Below, in pieces: positions 1-11,905 of a stretch of DNA of 64,000 bases. Made by a program: the position numbers and the translations under genes. Where the stretch lies: NCBI GenBank assembly GCA_035578905.1, contig JAQJVL010000427.1:407501-471500 (forward strand), in the 5' to 3' direction. The notes below the pieces were generated by a model. The model worked only from the letters and a program-made list of their open reading frames with translations, was not told the origin of the DNA and made no database searches. This DNA comes from Stictocephala bisonia (taxonomy: Eukaryota; Arthropoda; Insecta; Hemiptera; Membracidae). Within the stretch, counting starts at the first letter, position 1; each line of letters begins with the position of its first letter.

Positions 1-1018
1 GTTTCAGTATATTTAATACAATAATGTGAAAAATAAATAGTAGTTATGAGTATAATACATTTAAAATGATGTACTAATATATTTGTATAAAAATAGTAAA
101 ACTGCAAACATATGTTTTATAATACAGTATAAATAAGTTATAGAATTTTCGTAGAGTAGTGTCAGATGTAAATAATAATAAATAAAATACTTGCAAGTGT
201 CAAAACTTTTGTGAATAATTATTTATTTATGCTATTATAGATCAAATTAATATATGACCTACTAACTATTCTGTAACAAAAAAATTACCATAAAAACAAA
301 TTATAAACCAGTAGAGATTGATTAATTATAGTTTTAAACTTAATTAGTGCAAATTAAGAAGTTTGTGAAACTTCATTATTGCAAACAAACACTAGCAAAT
401 TATAAACAAAGTTTTTACATATAAGGTAAAATAAAAATTCAACAAAACGCGTGTAGTGAAAAAGTAATGAGGGAAATACAAGAGCTTATCCAAGTTTGTT
501 TCCAACTAGGCCGTGGATATTGGAGACAGACCGGAGCGTTTGCATGCTACAACGGCTGGGAGTTTGGAGGTTCCACCACTCCGTGAATATTACATTCCCT
601 CCATTGTTATTACATGAGGCACTTCGCATTGAGGTTTTGGGCACAGCTCCATTACATTTATTGCAACCTCTATGTGACACTATTTCATCTTGAATAGAAT
701 TATCTCTTTCATGTCTTATATATGTAATGATGTATTTTCAATACGTTTTGGTCTCTTATATTGTTTAATACATAATGTAATGACACAATTTATTATAGCT
801 ATTATATAGGGATCGTTCAAATACGAATGGGAAGCTATAAAATATAAATAAAACTACATACAGACTAAAGTGTTTACATTCCATAATAAATATTATTAAG
901 GAATACTAGATTACTTAACAGAAAATGAATTTAAACTTTTTATGACAAATTGAAATATTGTTATGAAGTTTATCAAAAATGAAAGTTTTATGAAGTAAAC
1001 TAAAATATACTTTTGGGA
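1..1018. other. AT-rich intergenic DNA
   Basis: No recognisable gene. The stretch is very AT-rich except for a patch at about 485-690 with near-balanced composition. That patch is open for 64-65 codons on both strands, but neither translation resembles a family I know and both are shorter than most real exons with a start and stop. It could be a decayed transposon piece. Confidence 0.5.
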
Positions 1019-1564
1019 CAAATCTGTTACATACTCTGCTCTTTCCTCTCGTAAGTGTGACGAAGTTGTTACATATCCTGCTCTTTCCTCTCGTAAGTGT
1101 GACGAAGTTGTTACATACACTGCTCTTTCCTTTCTTAAGTGTGACGAAGTTGTTACATACCCTGCTCTTTCCTCTCGTAAGTGTGACGAATCTGTTACAT
1201 ACCCTGCTCTTTCCTCTCGTAAGTGTGATGAAGCTGTTACATACTCTGCTCTTTCATCTCGTAAGTGTGACGGAACTGTTACATACTCTGCTCTTTCATC
1301 TCGTAAGTCTGACGAAACTGTTACATACTCTGCTCTTTCCTCTCGTAAGTGTGACGAAACTGTTACATACTCTGCTCTTTCCTCTCGTAAGTGTGACGAA
1401 ACTGTTACATACTCTGCTCTTTCATCTCGTAAGTGTGACGAAACTGTTACATACTCTGCTCTTTCCTCTCGTAAGTGTGACGAAACTGTTACATACCCTG
1501 CTCTTTCCTCTCGTAAGTGTGACGAAACTGTTACATACTCTGCTCTTTCATCTCGTAAGTGTGA
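1019..1564. repeat. 42-bp tandem minisatellite, about 13 units
   Basis: Thirteen head-to-tail units of 42 bp, with starts at 1061, 1103, 1145 and so on to 1523, after a slightly variant first unit. Units differ at only a few positions (for example gttgtt versus actgtt, and cctc versus catc). Because 42 is a multiple of 3, the plus strand stays open for 171 codons as a 14-residue repeat (VTKLLHTLLFPLVS) and a shorter frame is open on the minus strand. These are by-products of the repeat, not genes. Each unit carries TCTCGTAAGTG, which looks like a 5' splice-donor core. Confidence 0.95.
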
Positions 1565-1569
1565 CGAAA

Positions 1570-4522
1570 TAACGAGACCTTAAATCCTATTGTATGTTTC
1601 TTTATAGTTTAATTGGGCCAGATTGCAAGAAAAATGCGTGTTATATTTAGCACATATATGGGTTGAAGCGGCAGAGAGTAATGTTTCCTTCACTGAGCTG
1701 TCTTGCTTCACGGGCATGACTAACTCCCCCCTTCACGTGTTCAACTACCACAACAGCAGTTAATCGAAAAAAATAACTGTAATGAACTGCACAAATGTAT
1801 TTAATTCTATTTATAGTTTACATTATTATTAATTGTGTTATTGATATTATTATTTTTGTAAATACCAGATAATTTGAGTCGTTCTAAGCTTGATTAGTTG
1901 ATGTTAATCATACAAACCAATCATCACTGCTGATGACGTAACATGGGTGGGGTTTGCTATTGCACGGTCAGCAAGTGGCCTACCACTTTGGTTGCAAAGA
2001 CAATTTTTAAAATATAATTACAAAATGGGGGAGTACATCTCTATCTCACTTGCACCACTCCATGCATCTCACTCACACTAGTTCGGTAGAAATGTCATTT
2101 TCTTAGCGACCTGTGTACAGTAGCTGTCTTACATAACAACATAAACTACACACGTTGTACTAATGTGAAATGGAATAGATTTTTTTTATTATATCAATAT
2201 TAAAAATATATTGTGAATAAATTTTTAGAATATGTTCTTTGCTAAATATTAAACATGCCAATGTTCATACATGCCTTTTATTCTTTACCTTTGCAACTAT
2301 AAAATAAAAGAAGTTTTGCATGCATAATATCATGAGCAACATTGAAAATATCTTAGTAGGCTTATCATTGGAAAAATGATAAAATGCTCTAAGGCACAAC
2401 TATAAAGAATATTAAGTATTTATTGAAGTTATGTAAATAGTTTGTAGTAATACATTTTTGTAATAAAAACTGTTTTTTTAAGTCTTTGTAAGGGTAATTT
2501 AATTTTATCAGCTGGGCAAGCTGTCAAAACATTTTTTTTTTCAAATATATTATGGCATATTCTTATAAATTGTAAATAATTTATGCTGGTATTGACAATT
2601 ATGAGTGTGCTGTTGGTAAAAGATAAACAATTTGGTCTTATTACAATTTGAAATACTCTGAGGTATTTGAAAAATGAAAAGAAAAGGCAGACAGAGTATT
2701 TTTTTTTTATTTTAGTTGATTTTTGCACAAAAATAAAATATGTTTTGTTGGATTTTCTAATAAATCAATTTGATAAACATTTTAAAGAAAAATTTTTAAT
2801 TTAAAACAATTTTTTCTTACACTTACCAGAAAATAAATTTAACCACGTTTAATTTGTTTCTTTTAACTATTAAGTTTATAAGAAACTAAATGAAATACAC
2901 AAACTGTGAAAAAAGGTCAAAAGTATTTACATTTTAATAAGACTACGCTGTGTATGATTTGTAACTTAACAGAGTAATAATTAAGTTTACAAACGTTTCA
3001 AACCATGAGGAAAACGAGTAACGAAAAGAACAACCAAAACCAACATGGCAACAAGTCTGAACCGAACAAAATCTCATTCCATTGTAAATTATTAACTCCA
3101 CGTCCGCTAATTAAAAGTTATTTAATTAAATCACTGCACTATGTATTGTAGCTTTACGAAATGAAACAAGACCTGCATGAATATTCCCCGCCTAATCATT
3201 CCCCCTTTTATTGCCCCCGAACCCTCCCCTTCCAGACTACACCCTTTTCCAACCACATCAAAAATGAACAATATTAGGGCTACGAGATTAACGCCTGGCT
3301 TATTACTAAAACACTTCCTTTATGATTTCCCGCCTGTAACTTATCATTAGGGATTTAATAAACGATCATGTTGGCATGTTGAATCCCGAGAAATAATAAA
3401 TATTGTATGATAAACTCCTGAGCTTATAACGTGATGAGTAGTCCAGAAACTGCAAGGCTCGTTTTTTTTAAGGGCTTTTCAATTATAATTTTTTGACTAG
3501 GTACTGCTAACGTTCTTTCACAATTATTTGATCAAAGTAATTTAAATTTAGCCTAAACTATCAATATGTATATAGTACATCTTTTGGGGCAATTGAGTAT
3601 TATAAAAGTTCAAATTATTAAACGCATTGTTAAACAGAACAATAATTCAGACTTCCTGAAGTTCACCATTAAACCTTCAAGAATAGTCATCCACCGTCCG
3701 TCCATTCTATATATATAGAAACATTTTTTACTATCGTTTTAGTATAAATATTGTATTATCATATTACATGTATTATAATATTTGGTTTGCCTGTTTAGTT
3801 ATACTATAACAATAAATAAATATAGTTCCAAATAATGAAAGCAAAGTAAAAAAATTACAACAATAATTAATTTATTTGTTACATTTCAAATTGTAACAAT
3901 TCAAAATCTATAGTATTTAAATATAACGTTGTTGTGAGTTTGATTTAATTATGTTGATTCATTATTTAAATTATTACTAATTTTGTAGTTCCATTCTGGC
4001 GTATTTTTTACTGTCTGTGCCCTTATAACAAATAAAATATCATAGTTTTCTTACAAACTTTCTGTTTATATCTACTTTAAGTATTAGTTTTATCTCCTGC
4101 GTAATCTAATTATATTAAAAGCAATTGTTTTCAATCATCAGAATAGTTAAAAAAAAATGTACTTTTCAACTTTTAGTGTGCTATAAAACAGTTTGATTCA
4201 AATTATCCAATATAATCTACGTAGCCTATTTAAAAAAATAAGTATACTTTTATTGAAAAGCTAATTAATTTTTTTTTAATTAGTTAACCTTTTATAATTT
4301 AATTAATCCTGGAAAGCTTATTAAATATAAATTCAAAATTTAATTTCAGTTAGTGCCAGATATTATTGTTTTCAACGAACTTTGGACTAGTAAAAATAAA
4401 TGTTCCTTATTTGTTTTGGATACAATATTACTTATAAGAATGATTAAGCTATCAGTTGGTTAGCTCTTGAATTATAATTAAAATGTTTAATATTATTTAT
4501 TATTAGATAATTTTATTTTTTT
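1570..4522. other. Intergenic DNA with a few unique GC-richer patches
   Basis: No gene seen. Most is AT-rich. Three patches differ in composition: about 1640-1770, about 1910-2110, and about 3030-3390. The last has several homeodomain-type cores (ctaatta, ttaattaa, gattaa, cattag) and C-rich blocks, and could be regulatory DNA. A short palindrome, ttctatatatatagaa, lies near 3704-3719. Confidence 0.4.
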
Positions 4523-5056
4523 AGGAAGATACGACGACTCAAACAACGGGTCCTGAAATAATGTAACAACATTTATACTGACGTGTATTAAGATGTATAT
4601 TTCTTTTTTTTACGAAGATACGATGACTCAAAAAACGTATCCTGAAATAATGTAGCACTATTCATAGTGACTTATATTGAGATGTATATATTTTTTTTAA
4701 ACAAGATACGACGACTCAAACAACATATCCTAAAATAATGTAACAACCGTTATACTGACGTGTATTAAGATGTATATTTCTTTTTTTTACGAAGATACGA
4801 CGACTTAAATAACGTGTCCTGAAATAATGTAACAACATTTATACTGACGTGTATTGAGATGTATATTTCTTTTTTTTACGAAGATACGACGACTCAAACA
4901 ACGTGTCCTGAAATAATGAAACAACAGTTATACTGACGTGTATTAAGATGTATATTTCTTTTTTTTTACGAAGATACGACGACCCAAACAACTTGTCCTG
5001 AAATAATGTAACAACATTAATACTGACATGTATTGAAGATGTATATTTCTTTTTTT
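4523..5056. repeat. 89-bp tandem repeat, six units
   Basis: Six head-to-tail copies starting near 4523, 4612, 4700, 4789, 4878 and 4968, of 88-90 bp each. Each begins with gaagatacgacgactcaaa and ends with a run of 7-9 T. Length changes between copies are mostly in the T run. No coding potential. Confidence 0.93.
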
Positions 5057-7098
5057 CTGTTAATAGTATTAACGGTTTATTTTAGTCTTATGGATTTTCT
5101 TTCGGCGTTGACTGTCTTTATGCTTTTTTAGAATTCATTCTATGAGATCTTTGTTGCGACACTTATTCTGAGAATAGCCATAACTGTAGTAGCTATTTTA
5201 TCCATCTGGAGTGTAAATATTACTTCGTTATCTTATGGTACTCATTTTTTTGTGGGTTTTATTGAACATTTCTGCAATAAATACGTCTCTTTTATTGGAA
5301 TAATTGTTTTCAAAATTTTCTAAATTTCTATCAGCCAACCAATTTTCTTTTTATTTTAATTTACCTAAATTGCTTTATGATTTGCTTAGTTAGTATATTT
5401 TCAGGTGTTCTCATTATATATCTAATATTTCTTACTTTTGTTAGTTATATTTATTGATCGAAATTTTTTTCTGGAAGGGGGCGTATATAGAGTTTGCTTT
5501 TAAATGTAACCCGCCTACTGAGTTTTTAAAACAAGTTTTAAATGACAATAGTAAAATTGTTGTAATTCAGATCAAAATATACCATTATTCAGTAAAATCT
5601 TTCGCGGATCACTAAGCCCAGTTCAGTAAACGTGCCAGTATTTGTCGACACTGTGAAAGGGTACACATCAAACCAAACAACACTCAGCGGCTCCTTGAAT
5701 TAGCCACTTCAGTGTTACTGAAGCAACTTGAATAAAACAAACTCTTCAAATGTCTTCAGTGTAGCTCGGTGAATTTTACTTTTTTAAAAAGCAGTGAAAT
5801 AAATACTCAACATAATTTTTATACATATATATAAACAATTTATTTTAAATTATTATATTATTTCATATATTCCGCAAATATATGCTATGTTAACTACTTG
5901 CAATCATAAAATTCAGTGTGCATATCTATTTATTAATATTAATTTGTATACTTTTTTAATTTTTGTAAAACATTGCTAATTATAATTAAGTATTTTTTTA
6001 TATTGAGTTGTACATAATAATCAAATTTAATTTCAAACAAATAATTTTAGTATTATTTTAAAACTGTACTGTACCATATAATTTCATAAAACACACAAAT
6101 AAGGAAATTCGTGTTTTTAGTTCTAGTTGTTCATAAAATGCTCTGGGACATTAGAGGGTTAGTTTTTGCTGTATGTTTACATTAGGAGGTGCTATAAGAG
6201 CACATACATTATATACATATATAGATTAAGTCTCAGTTAATTTAAGATATTGGTAAGTAATTGATTAACTAAACAATTCGGTTTTTAATTATATAATTTT
6301 TGCTATAAAACATGACTTAGTCTTACATAGTTGTTTATTTCTTGAGAGAAAATATAAACTAGTAATTTGTTATTCAGCACATAAACCTATAAAATATTTA
6401 ATTTAGAAATAAGAAATAGTTTTAAGAGTTCATGTTTTTTTCTTATTTTTATGACATTTCAGCTTTATTCTAAGCTATCAACTTTAGGTTCACATATAAA
6501 AAACAATATTAATATTTATCATAAATAAACAGTTGATAAATTACTGAGTTGACGTATTCAAATACATTAATTAGCGTATTAGTATATTTGCAAGTGTCAA
6601 TATATAATTTACATTAACAGTGATCGATGTCAGAGAACTCGTATTATTTTTATATGCATGGGTCTTACACATACTGACTATATTTAGCACCCAAATCTTG
6701 TAAATATATTAGTAAAATGTAGTTTTCTTTAAACGTAGTTTTATTTTAATATTATTTGTTACATATACAGTTCGTGGGTTTCCATATTACACTTCCATTT
6801 CCAATAAAAAAATAACAGTAACCCACTATAAAATAACAAAATCCAGCCTGTAAATACTCATAAGTGCATGATAGCCTAAATGATTATTTTTCTTCGTTCT
6901 CTTTTTCCATCTCATATGAAATGTTTCGTTAAAAAAATTTTATATATATATATACTTACTATATTTGGTCTTTGCGCGATATTCCTCTGATGCTAATCTG
7001 AGTTTTAATTTTTAAACGTTGTGAATCAAATTTTAAATACAACCACTTTAAGCAGTATCCATAATAATCTCACTGCTGTTTTGTTTACCTTTGTACTG
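5057..7098. other. AT-rich intergenic DNA
   Basis: Nothing recognisable. A patch at about 5590-5770 is less AT-rich but has no family match. A short TA run lies near 6940-6953. Confidence 0.4.
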
Positions 7099-7711
7099 TA
7101 TGACATAAGATATTCATACTCAGTATGACATAAGATATTCATACTCAGTATGACATAAGATATTCATACTCAGTGTGACATAAGATATTTATATTTAGTA
7201 TGACATAAAATACTCATAATCAGTATGACATAAGATATTCATACTCAGTGTGACATAAGATATTTATATTTAGTATGACATAAAATACTCATAATCATTA
7301 TGACATAAGATATTCATACTCAGTGTGACATAAGATATTTATATTTAGTATGACATAAGATGTTCATACTCAGTATGACATAAGATATTCATACTCAGTA
7401 CGACATAAGATACTCATACTCAGTATGACATAAAATACTCATAATCAGTATGACATAAGATATTCATATTCAGTGTGATATAAGATATTCATACTCAGTA
7501 TGACATAATACATTTATATTTAGTATGACATAAGATATTCATACTCAGTATGACATAAAATACTCATACTCAGTATGACATAAGATACTCATACTCACTA
7601 TGACATAAGATACTCATAATCAGTATTACACAAGATAATCATACTCAGTATGATATAAGATAGTCATACTCAGTATGACATAAGATACTCATACTTAGTA
7701 TGACTTAAAAT
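7099..7711. repeat. 25-bp tandem repeat with a 75-bp higher-order period
   Basis: About 24 units of 25 bp, consensus tatgacataagatattcata followed by ctcag. From about 7149 to 7373 three variants (cag-, ttag- and aatcag-ending) recur in fixed order, giving a 75-bp trimer repeated three times. One further unit lies beyond the palindrome at about 7838-7862, so the palindrome interrupts the array. Confidence 0.93.
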
Positions 7712-7741
7712 CTATTTTGTAGCCCCTGAACTGTTGTAATT

Positions 7742-7837
7742 AGACTAAAATAGGTATACTTTACCTTCACGTCAAACAGTTCACAGTGTACACTGTGAAC
7801 TGTTTGACGTGAAGATAAAGTATACCTATTTTAGTCT
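7742..7837. repeat. 96-bp near-perfect palindrome
   Basis: Two 48-bp arms meet with no spacer at the 7789/7790 boundary (centre cacagtgt|acactgtg). Pairing each base with its mirror position, I find one mismatch only (7764 with 7815). The palindrome sits inside the 25-bp array: about 30 bp of unrelated sequence separates it from the units on the left, and a repeat unit follows directly on the right. It could extrude as a cruciform or be a small foldback insertion. Confidence 0.95.
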
Positions 7838-7862
7838 TAGTATGACATAGGATACTCATACT

Positions 7863-9050
7863 CAATGAATATAGTAATGTCCTCAAGTAACGTAAAATTA
7901 CTGTGGTAATCCAGAATAGTTGGGGCTATAGAGAGCGGCCGTTGTGCTGGTGGCGGGAAATCAATAAACCAACAATTCACATATCTGACAGAGCCAGAAA
8001 CACTGCTCTTGTCATCTGTGTAGTGTCACACTCACGGGTATTCCCCATCGGCACAGTTTTTTTAGTATATTTTGTTTAACTAGTTTTACAATTTAGTCTA
8101 ACTTTTTGCTATTTAACTATTGGTAAAATTTCGTTGTTCCAGAATTAAAAGCTCATTTGGTACCAGAAAGATAACTGATATTACTTTTAGTAGTTTATTT
8201 AAATAACTAAGGTGAAATTCTAAATATTTGTAATCAACTTGATTAGAATAGTTTTCCGGGTTTTTTTGTGTTTTATTATCTAGGAATTTTCCTTACCAAA
8301 TTTATATTTGTATATTGCGACTATAGAGCGAACTTACAAAATAATTTTCTTCATTTTTATAGTATTTATACTAAACAAATCAATAAATGTCACTATGTAA
8401 GGCACACTCTTAATTTTTTCGCAGATACATCCATGTGAAATGAACTAAAGGTATTGTTGCAATTTTTAAGACAGTGCGTGTGACTAAGATCGAATTGTAA
8501 TGTTTTGTTCCATTTCTCATATAGAAAATTAGTTCTGGCTTTTTTTTTAAGTCCAGATTATTAATAAATAATAAGAAAAATTACTTCCCTGCTCTGTTAA
8601 TAAAAGCAAAACAAGAATATAAATGCCCTAGGCAGTATTTTCACTAACTAATAATGACTTATCATAGTTATTGGATATTTAATACCAGCCCATCTACTAA
8701 GATGTACCTAAAGATTATTGTAGAATCCATTCTATGTGGTTTATGGATCCACTTTTTGAATAGATTCAATAAAATCCAGTCATAGTTTTATATAGAAATA
8801 TATATTAACCAATGCTAGTTCACCTTTCAATGGAAATCCAGATTTATCCACTGAAGTCCATGGTAATAAGTACATTCAGACGTCACATTATTAAAATAGG
8901 CTCATAATTTATCGCCTCCTCCTGTACAAACACTTTAGCTGAAGTAGCTGGATTACAACATTGTGCCCCTTATATGGGATTAACTTAATATTGGAATAAA
9001 ACAATGACAGGTGTTATTCTTTAACTAGAATCTAGTCTAAAAAGAACCAG
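7863..9050. other. Intergenic DNA
   Basis: No gene. A GC-richer unique patch at about 7915-8050 (includes gcggccg and ggcggga) has no recognised content and could be regulatory. The rest is AT-rich. Confidence 0.35.
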
Positions 9051-9935
9051 ACTATAGTTGAATATAAGTTTTAGAGTTCTTCTTCTCTTCATATAGTTTG
9101 ACACAACTTAAGTGAGTTACTTAAACAAGTGTGTACAGAGTAAAATGAATAACACTAAAAACAATCCCTCTATAGTTGAATATCAGTTTGAGAGTTCTTC
9201 CTGTCTATATATAGTTTGACACATACTTAAGTGAGTTACTTAAACAAGTGTGTACAGAGTAAAATGAATAACACTAAAAACAACTCCTCTATAGTTGAAT
9301 ATCAGTTTGAGAGTTCGTCTTGTCTATATACAGTTTGACACATACTTAGGTGAGTTACTTAAACAAGTGTGTACAGAGTAAAATGAATAACACTAAAAAC
9401 AACCCCTCTATAGTTGAATATCAGTTTGAGAATTCTTCTTGTCTTTATATAATTTGACACATATTTAAGTGAGTTACTTAAACAATTGTGCGCAGAGTAA
9501 AATGAATAACACTAAAAACAACCCCTCTATAGTTGAATATTAGTTTGAGAATTCGTCTTGTCTATATAGTTTGACACATACTTAAGTGAGTTACTTAAAG
9601 AAGTGTGTACAGAGTAAAATGAATAACACTAAAAACAAACCCTCTATAGTTGAATATTAGTTTGAGAATTCGTCTTGTCTATATAGTTTGACACATACTT
9701 AAGTGAGTTACTTAAACAAGTGTGTACAGAGTAAAATGAATAACACTAAAAACAACCCCTCTATAGTTGAATATCAGTTTGAGAATTTGTCTTGTCTATA
9801 TATAGTTTGACACATACTTAAGTGAGTTACTTAAACAATTGTGCGCAGAGTAAGATGAATAACACTAAAAACAACCCCTCTATAGTTGAATATAGGTTAA
9901 TAATTTGTCTTGTCTATAGCTAATTTACTCGTACT
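9051..9935. repeat. 119-bp tandem repeat, seven units plus a partial
   Basis: Units begin with ctatagttgaatat at about 9052, 9170, 9289, 9408, 9527, 9644, 9761 and 9880, giving spacings of 117-119 bp. Middle units are highly similar. The unit contains ttaagtgagttacttaa, a small inverted repeat. No coding potential. Confidence 0.95.
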
Positions 9936-10115
9936 CAAACAAGCTATTTTTAACAAATTTGTGTAGAGTAATGGGAACACTGAATAGTTTTTTTTATCAG
10001 TTTCATAATATGTATTGAATATAGTTTAATTGTACTCGAGTGCGACTATAAAAAATATTGTGTGCAGAAAAAGATAAACCACACTAAATCCAACGACTCT
10101 AGATTGAATGATATT
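9936..10115. repeat. Decayed edge of the 119-bp array
   Basis: Sequence past the last clean unit still follows the same order of blocks (tcagttt, ttgaatatag, a run ending cgtactc, gtgtagagtaa or gtgtgcagaaaaag, aacactaaa) but with heavy divergence. This suggests one or two old units at the array edge that escaped homogenisation. Confidence 0.5.
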
Positions 10116-10165
10116 TAGAAGAAAAAAAACTCTAATATACTTTTATTTTCACATTTTTAATCAAA

Positions 10166-10480
10166 ACCACTGTACGTGTATGGGTGGGCGGGTGGGTCAA
10201 TACCACTGTACGTGTATGAGTGGGCGGGTGGGTCAATACCACTGTACTGAATGAGTGGGCGGGTGGGTCAATACCACTGTACGTGTATGGGTGGGCGAGT
10301 GGGTCAATACCACTGTCCATGTATAGGTGGGCGGGTGGGTCAATATCATTGTATGTGTATGGGTGGTCAGGTGGGTCAATACCACTGTCCATGTATGGGT
10401 GGGCGGGTGGGTCAATACCACTGGACGTGTATGGGTGGTCCGGTGGGTCAATACCACTGTCCGTGTATAGATGGAGGGGG
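10166..10480. repeat. 36-bp GT-rich minisatellite, locus 1
   Basis: About 8.5 units of 36 bp, consensus ccactgtacgtgtatgggtg followed by ggcgggtgggtcaata. As 36 is a multiple of 3, four overlapping frames stay open over the array on the two strands (for example GGRVGQYHC and VVLTHPPTHT repeats), none of them a credible protein. Related blocks occur at 26.4, 38.6, 54.2, 57.9 and 61.1 kb. Confidence 0.95.
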
Positions 10481-10889
10481 GGTTAGTTATAATTTATAAT
10501 TACTTTTACTGTTCAGTGTAAACAAACAACGTATCACTACAAATAAATAACCTTGATTTAAATAAAAGTTTAATATTTTGTCATGAGTGTTACCAATTTG
10601 ACTGTATACGTTTTGAGCTATTTTCAATACTATTAGAAGAGACTGAGATGAATATGATCATTGACAAAAGCCTATTTTAAAATCAACAATGAAATATAGA
10701 GCTGGTCTTGTTTGTACGATACGCTATAGGGGGAAGCTGAAGATTAACTGGGTAGAACATATTTGTTTGTTTTAAAACAAAGTTCTTTATGTTGTCATAT
10801 AAAAACATCAAATTGGTGTTTTTTATTGTCTTCACTTGGTGATAGTCTTTAACAAAATAAACTTTGAGAAGATTACTTCAGTTACAGAC

Positions 10890-11094
10890 TAGAATTTATA
10901 TTTTCCGGTGACAACCGCGTCAAAGTACTATCTACAATATTTACAAGATAACCAGACGTTTCGCTCATACCTGAAGATGGTCTCAGAGAAACCACTGAGG
11001 ATGCCACATCACAGTATTGGCGAAACGTCTGGTTATCTTGTAAATATTGTAAATAGTACCTTGACGCGGTTGTCACCGGAAAATGTAAATTCTA
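10890..11094. mobile_element. 205-bp foldback/MITE element, copy 1
   Basis: Arms of about 75 bp (10890-10964 and 11020-11094) are close inverted copies of each other and contain ccggtgacaaccgcgtcaa and agataaccagacgtttcgc. The 55-bp centre carries ctgaagatgg and ctgaggatgcc and is followed by ggcgaaacgtc, a CTGANGA...GAAAC signature discussed in the findings. Because the arms are inverted copies, one reading frame is open on each strand with nearly the same peptide. Those are artefacts. A shortened relative lies at 36643-36785. Confidence 0.85.
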
Positions 11095-11216
11095 CATACG
11101 ACACCGGCTGTTTAAGCCTAAGTTCTACAGTTACAGACTGTTTTATAATTGATTATGATTAATATTGAATCCTTAACATTGTGAGCTAAGAACTCTATCA
11201 ACTTTTTGTTTAACTT

Positions 11217-11357
11217 CACTCGCCAGTTAACATAGGCCTGCAGGCCTGTGCGTGAACTTTATTCAACGAGTGAAGTACCGACCGTTGGCTCAGAGGGAAT
11301 TCGAATCTTGGAAATGTCCTCTGCAGTCCCAAGCCACCACGCCGGCAACTGAATCTA
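11217..11357 (-). mobile_element. tRNA-derived SINE-like copy 1
   Basis: Read on the minus strand, the head has a pol III A-box-like tggcttgggac and a B-box-like gattcgaattcc, followed by a body containing cttcactcgttgaataaagt. Similar copies lie at 28252-28400 and 43129-43275 on the same strand, and a more diverged one at 42693-42830 on the plus strand. Non-autonomous and without coding capacity. Confidence 0.6.
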
Positions 11358-11905
11358 AAACAACCACTATAGTGTTTAGGTTTGGCTCAAGAATTTCTCA
11401 AGAAGTACGTATTAGTAAAGATGGATAAATCGAATGGCACGTAAGGAAGGTGGAGTGAGTGAGATGGAGAACTCGCACCAGTTCCTATCCAGCGGAAGTA
11501 GGCTGCAAGGTAAGTTCTTAAGTTAGCCAAGTAATTTGAAAGAACTATCATGATTATTGTATTATTAAGCTTCCATTTATAAGTAACTGGATTTAAAGGT
11601 TGACAATGTTGTCAAAGTTATGGATCGTAGGGTGAGTACACCAGTGCATGACTACTCCCCAGTGTTTCGTATACATAACATCATATTAAGCTTTTCTGGT
11701 TGTCTAGTCTATCACAAACCGTCCTAAAAGTAAATTTGGAGCCTGATTTGAATTTTCCCTGTCAATGGTTCAAAAAGAATGTTAAACGTATGTTTGTAAC
11801 ACAAACAAAATTAAGTGTTCTACCCAGTTCATCTTCAGCTTCCCCCCTATAGTGTATCGTAAAAACAAGACCAGCTCTATTATTTCATTGTTCATTATTG
11901 ACTGA

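Larger units (their letters stand above)
10683..11905. mobile_element. Block bounded by ~100-bp inverted repeats, with nested insertions
   Basis: The left arm (about 10683-10789) and the reverse complement of the right arm (about 11797-11905) share long runs, including agagctggtcttgttt, gaagctgaagat and aactgggtagaaca. Between them lie a palindromic MITE (10890-11094), a SINE-like copy (11217-11357) and unique sequence. I read this as a non-autonomous inverted-repeat element that later received two insertions. No transposase is visible, so the superfamily is unknown. Confidence 0.7.

Noticed and set aside
1057..1572. 171-codon plus-strand frame
   Set aside because: It is a 14-residue repeat produced by the 42-bp minisatellite. 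No other coding signal is present.
1019..10480. Possible CRISPR arrays
   Set aside because: The repeats are contiguous head-to-tail units with no unique spacers, and the host is an animal.
10882..11162. Two near-identical small frames (MTTASRYY / MTTASKYY) on opposite strands
   Set aside because: They arise because the MITE arms are inverted copies of one another.
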